From: Deltaproteobacteria bacterium
GTDB lineage: Bacteria; Desulfobacterota; Binatia; Binatales; Binataceae
Length of the DNA: 45,220 bases
Assembly (NCBI GenBank): GCA_021801125.1
Contig: JAJYYI010000003.1
Span: 3,228 to 48,447, forward strand
Reading direction: 5' to 3'
Shown here: positions 42,646-45,220 of the stretch, one piece after another
How positions within the stretch are numbered: the stretch's first letter is position 1
How the letters are laid out: each line of letters opens with the position of its first letter
Made by a program: the position numbers and the translations under genes
Notes under the pieces: generated by a model
What the model was told of the DNA's origin: nothing
Database searches by the model: none
The model's input: only the letters and a program-made list of their open reading frames with translations

Positions 42646-43395
42646 CTAAGCGGTGAGCTGTGCCAGTTCCTCGTCGTCTATTTCGAGGTTAGCGGCAACG
42701 CTCTGCACGTCGTCGTGGTCTTCCAAGGCTTCGATCAGCTTGAGCACTTGCTGTGCGTCGTGGCCCGAGACGCGCACCGTGTTCTCCGGGGAGAGCGACA
42801 CCTCACCGTCCGCGACAGCGATCGACGCGTCCTCGAGCGCCTTTCTGACGGTCGCATAATCCTCGGGAGCCGTGACCACCGTGAAGGCGTCCTCGCTGGA
42901 ACTGACGTCCTCGGCGCCCGCCTCGAGCGCTACTTCGAGCAGGCGGTCTTCGCTGACAGCGCTTCTCTCCACGGTAATAAGGCCCTTTTTCTTGAACATC
43001 CAGGCTACGCAACCCGCCTCGCCGAGGTTGCCGCCGTGCCGTGAGAACAGATGGCGGATTTCGGCGACCACACGGTTGCGATTGTCGGTTAAGACGTCGG
43101 CGATAATCGCGACCCCGCCCGGGCCGTAGCCCTCATAACTCACCTGGTCAAGCTGGCCGCCGCCCAGCTCTCCCGTTCCGCGCTTGATGGCGCGTTCGAT
43201 ATTTTCGTTGGGCATCGACTGCGCCTTGGCGGTGAGAACCGCCGTGCGCAGCCGCGGGTTGGCGCTAAGATCGCCGCCGCCGAGGCGCGCCGCGATGGTG
43301 ATTTCCTTAATCAGCTTGGTAAAGACCTTACCGCGCTTGGCGTCGCGCGCGGCTTTCTTGTGCTTAACGGAACTCCATTTGGAATGGCCGGACAT
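42646..43395 (-). CDS. yebC: YebC/PmpR family DNA-binding regulator
   Basis: The product has 249 residues, the family length. MSGHSKWSSVKHKKAARDAKRGK is the diagnostic YebC start (shown in part), followed by FTKLIKEITIAARLGGGD, NPRLRTAV, NENIERAIKRGTGE and YEGYGPGGVAIIADVLTDN. YebC proteins act as transcriptional regulators in some bacteria and assist translation of proline-rich stretches in others. Its place upstream of ruvC-ruvA-ruvB is a common bacterial order. Confidence 0.96.
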   Translation of the reverse strand: MSGHSKWSSVKHKKAARDAKRGKVFTKLIKEITIAARLGGGDLSANPRLRTAVLTAKAQSMPNENIERAIKRGTGELGGGQLDQVSYEGYGPGGVAIIADVLTDNRNRVVAEIRHLFSRHGGNLGEAGCVAWMFKKKGLITVERSAVSEDRLLEVALEAGAEDVSSSEDAFTVVTAPEDYATVRKALEDASIAVADGEVSLSPENTVRVSGHDAQQVLKLIEALEDHDDVQSVAANLEIDDEELAQLTA

Positions 43396-43551
43396 GACGT
43401 AAACGAGTATCCCGCGTCTCTACAAAGGGCGAGCTATGCCGTAGCGAGCGATACATCTCTCATAACATGCCCAACGCCTAAAGTGAATCACACAGACTCC
43501 TCCGATCATTCCCGTCATGCCTCGCTTTAAGGTATTATGCCCGGCGCTCTT

Positions 43552-44106
43552 ATGAGACACCGCTGGGGACGAATGGTCGGTCTGGTGCCCGTCTGCGGCT
43601 GGCTTTGGGGATGTTTTTATCCACCGCTGACACAAGCGCCTTCTTTCCAGCAGACGGAGATTCATCTGCCCGTGCCTTATGACATTGCGTTTGCGGCAGT
43701 TATCGCTGTGGCAAAGAAAGATCATCTCGAATTACACGCGCAGGACCCCTCGAGCGGAGTGGTTGAAGCTGAAGCCCGGGGCTTTCGCGCAAGCGAGGCC
43801 GACTGCGGGCAGGTGAGAACGGGAACCGGCAAAATCGCCGCACTGCCCACCGAGGACGCGTCCGCCGTGTTCAACTTCTACATCAGGCCGAAAGGCCGAG
43901 AAGCGAGCACCGTAACCGTGCAAGCGGTTTTTTCGACGCCGGTGGAGGTGCCGCTGCATCCGCCGATCAGCGTTACCTGCGTGTCGCTCGGAGGCGCCGA
44001 GCAGCGACTGCTGCACGAAGTTGAGCAGTCCGCCGCCACGCTATATCAGGCGCAAACTAAGACGCCGCCAGGCTCCGAGACCGGCGATACAGGTGCCAAG
44101 CTGTGA
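43552..44106 (+). CDS. Putative lipoprotein of unknown function
   Basis: I chose the ATG at 43552 because it gives a clean signal: RHRW basic n-region, hydrophobic GRMVGLVPVCGWLW core and lipobox L-W-G-C, leaving a mature chain starting CFYPP. The mature part of about 165 residues has an alpha/beta look (YDIAFAAVIAVAKKDHLEL, SSGVVEAEARGF), reminiscent of small envelope-associated domains that mix a helix with a beta sheet, but I cannot name the family. An ATG five codons upstream is in frame. It is divergent from yebC, 156 bases away. Confidence 0.7.
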   Translation: MRHRWGRMVGLVPVCGWLWGCFYPPLTQAPSFQQTEIHLPVPYDIAFAAVIAVAKKDHLELHAQDPSSGVVEAEARGFRASEADCGQVRTGTGKIAALPTEDASAVFNFYIRPKGREASTVTVQAVFSTPVEVPLHPPISVTCVSLGGAEQRLLHEVEQSAATLYQAQTKTPPGSETGDTGAKL

Positions 44107-44506
44107 GGTCATCATGGGCGGCCGAAATTGTCGTCAGCGTAATTTAGCGGAGGATGAAGGTTCAGAGCAGAGCGGCCGAAACAGAGCAGACGCGAGCCCG
44201 ATGCGTGCGGAATCTTTTTTTGTAAAGCGCGTATTGTCTCGCGTTGCGCAAAAACTGGTTGCGCTCAACTCGGGTAACAGCTACGTAAAACCTCGTAATT
44301 CAAAACGAAACACGCTGGCACAAAAGATGCTCCGTTAGTCTGATAAGGTTAGGATGCTTGTATTCGGTATTGGCCAGCATTGGGCTTTTATCGCAACGCA
44401 GAACAGTGTAAAAAGTAGCGGACAGTTGTTGAGGCTGCTTTAAGGCAGGCCTAGCCAGGTACGATGAGGCGAGAGCGAGTCCGGGTAACCCTGCGCTCAT
44501 CTAGCG
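44107..44506. other. 400 bases without a supported gene
   Basis: The sequence is AT-richer than its surroundings, with only short frames of low-complexity composition. I see no tRNA, hairpin with T tract or repeat. It probably carries the promoter of the acetyltransferase gene. Confidence 0.4.
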
Positions 44507-45220
44507 ATGATTGAAGGAGAGCGGACGACGTTGGAACGCTCTAATCAAATCAGCGAAAACGCCTTGGCCGAAGGCGCGCCAGCCAATGAGCATCGTCCGC
44601 TCATTAAGCATTGCTGTTGCGGGCAAGACGTGTTGATTCGCCCGCTAGGGCGCGAGGGCGATTGCCGCCGGCTCAGCCAATATTTTTCTCGCCTTAGTCG
44701 AAACTCCGCTCATTCTCGTCTCTATGTTTTGGGTGTGCCTTTAGCCGCGCGCCACGAGCAACGTTGTCGCGGTGTGTCGGTCGACGAAAGCCAAGCGGCA
44801 ACTTCAACCGAAGCCGAGCGTGGAGTTGGCCGCTGTTGCGAGTGTCAAGGCGTATACGAATACACTTTGATCGCCGTTATTGAAGGGCCCATGGGCGACC
44901 AACAAGTCGTCGGCGAGGCTTGTTACGTCGTGGATCCGGGATGCGAGGGGCAAGCCGAGGCCGCCGCTTCAGTAGCCGATGCCTATCAGGCTCATGGGCT
45001 TGGCCGCGCCTTGGTCGCCGCCCTCGTCGAGGCGGCTCGCGCCCGCGGGATCAAACGGCTTGCGGCCTACGTCCTGGCGGACAATTATCCGGCATCGCGA
45101 ACCTTTCTCGGCCTCGGTTTTAGGGCCGTTCTCTGGCAGCCGGGGACGCTCAAGATGGTGTTGGACTTGGCTGATGATGGTCAGCCTCAAGTGCCTGCGG
45201 GTGCGAAATCTTCACCGTCA
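44507..45220 (+). CDS. GNAT-family N-acetyltransferase with Cys clusters, 3' end outside window
   Basis: The frame runs open from ATG at 44507 to the window end (238 codons). VLIRPLGREGDCRRLSQYF is the usual beta1-alpha1 opening of GNAT domains. ADAYQAHGLGRALVAALVEA is the acetyl-CoA pyrophosphate loop (Q-x-x-G-L-G), followed by LADNYPASRTFLGLGFRA, the N-x-x-x-x-x-x-x-x-x-x-G-F ending. The fold resembles Pat-type protein acetyltransferases. The odd features are CCC just before the domain (residues 40-42) and RCCECQ in a roughly 35-residue insertion between helices, which might bind metal or respond to redox. The start could also be TTG at 44531, which has GGAGAG upstream. Confidence 0.8.
   Translation, partial: MIEGERTTLERSNQISENALAEGAPANEHRPLIKHCCCGQDVLIRPLGREGDCRRLSQYFSRLSRNSAHSRLYVLGVPLAARHEQRCRGVSVDESQAATSTEAERGVGRCCECQGVYEYTLIAVIEGPMGDQQVVGEACYVVDPGCEGQAEAAASVADAYQAHGLGRALVAALVEAARARGIKRLAAYVLADNYPASRTFLGLGFRAVLWQPGTLKMVLDLADDGQPQVPAGAKSSPS

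Noticed and set aside
1-45220. CRISPR array or complete insertion sequence
   Set aside because: No regularly spaced repeats and no intact transposase with terminal inverted repeats were found.

Overview
The window reads as a chromosomal segment of a GC-rich, Gram-negative-type bacterium, probably an uncultured soil or sediment lineage. The evidence is tandem class III CoA-transferases, a reductase-family selenoprotein, a cobalamin-binding radical SAM enzyme, predicted lipoproteins, and ruv genes next to yebC. An affiliation near Desulfobacterota, Binatota, Rokubacteria or Tectomicrobia is only an impression, because no rRNA or phylogenetic marker was scored.

Bases 1-11.7 kb are the least familiar part. 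Two nitroreductase-like proteins flank a small unknown protein. After a strong hairpin come a small possible integrase-type domain protein and a CopD-like membrane protein. Then follows a tight same-strand run: an MqnC-like radical SAM enzyme without other futalosine-pathway genes, three adenylate-forming (ANL) proteins of which two have lost the usual ATP-binding loop, and a heme-oxygenase-fold protein with a CADD-like diiron ligand pattern. A hairpin separates this run from a convergent SCP2-type thiolase, and a divergent RibF-like flavin enzyme follows. This is the best candidate for an undescribed biosynthetic system.

Bases 11.7-16.8 kb hold a B12-type radical SAM enzyme, then decayed DNA (IS5-type transposase remnant, frame-disrupted coding fragments) lying on the 3' side of a tRNA-Lys, then a PEP mutase/isocitrate lyase family enzyme. 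Bases 17.2-23.4 kb hold a NarL-type two-component pair, a flippase-like membrane protein, a sulfotransferase, a GrdB-family selenoprotein whose in-frame TGA is followed by a SECIS-like hairpin, and an FmdB zinc-ribbon protein.

Bases 23.7-36 kb are mostly transport and acyl-CoA metabolism. They include a complete ECF importer (S, fused A-A', T), a YciI-like protein, paired CaiB/BaiF CoA-transferases of which only one keeps the catalytic aspartate, an aminopeptidase P, and a complete carbohydrate-type ABC importer (lipoprotein, two permeases, ATPase).

Bases 36-45.2 kb hold endonuclease IV, a zinc/manganese-type ABC ATPase and permease without a binding protein, and the repair cluster yebC-ruvC-(oxidoreductase)-ruvA-ruvB on the minus strand. 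A small lipoprotein and a cysteine-rich GNAT acetyltransferase cut by the window edge close the segment.
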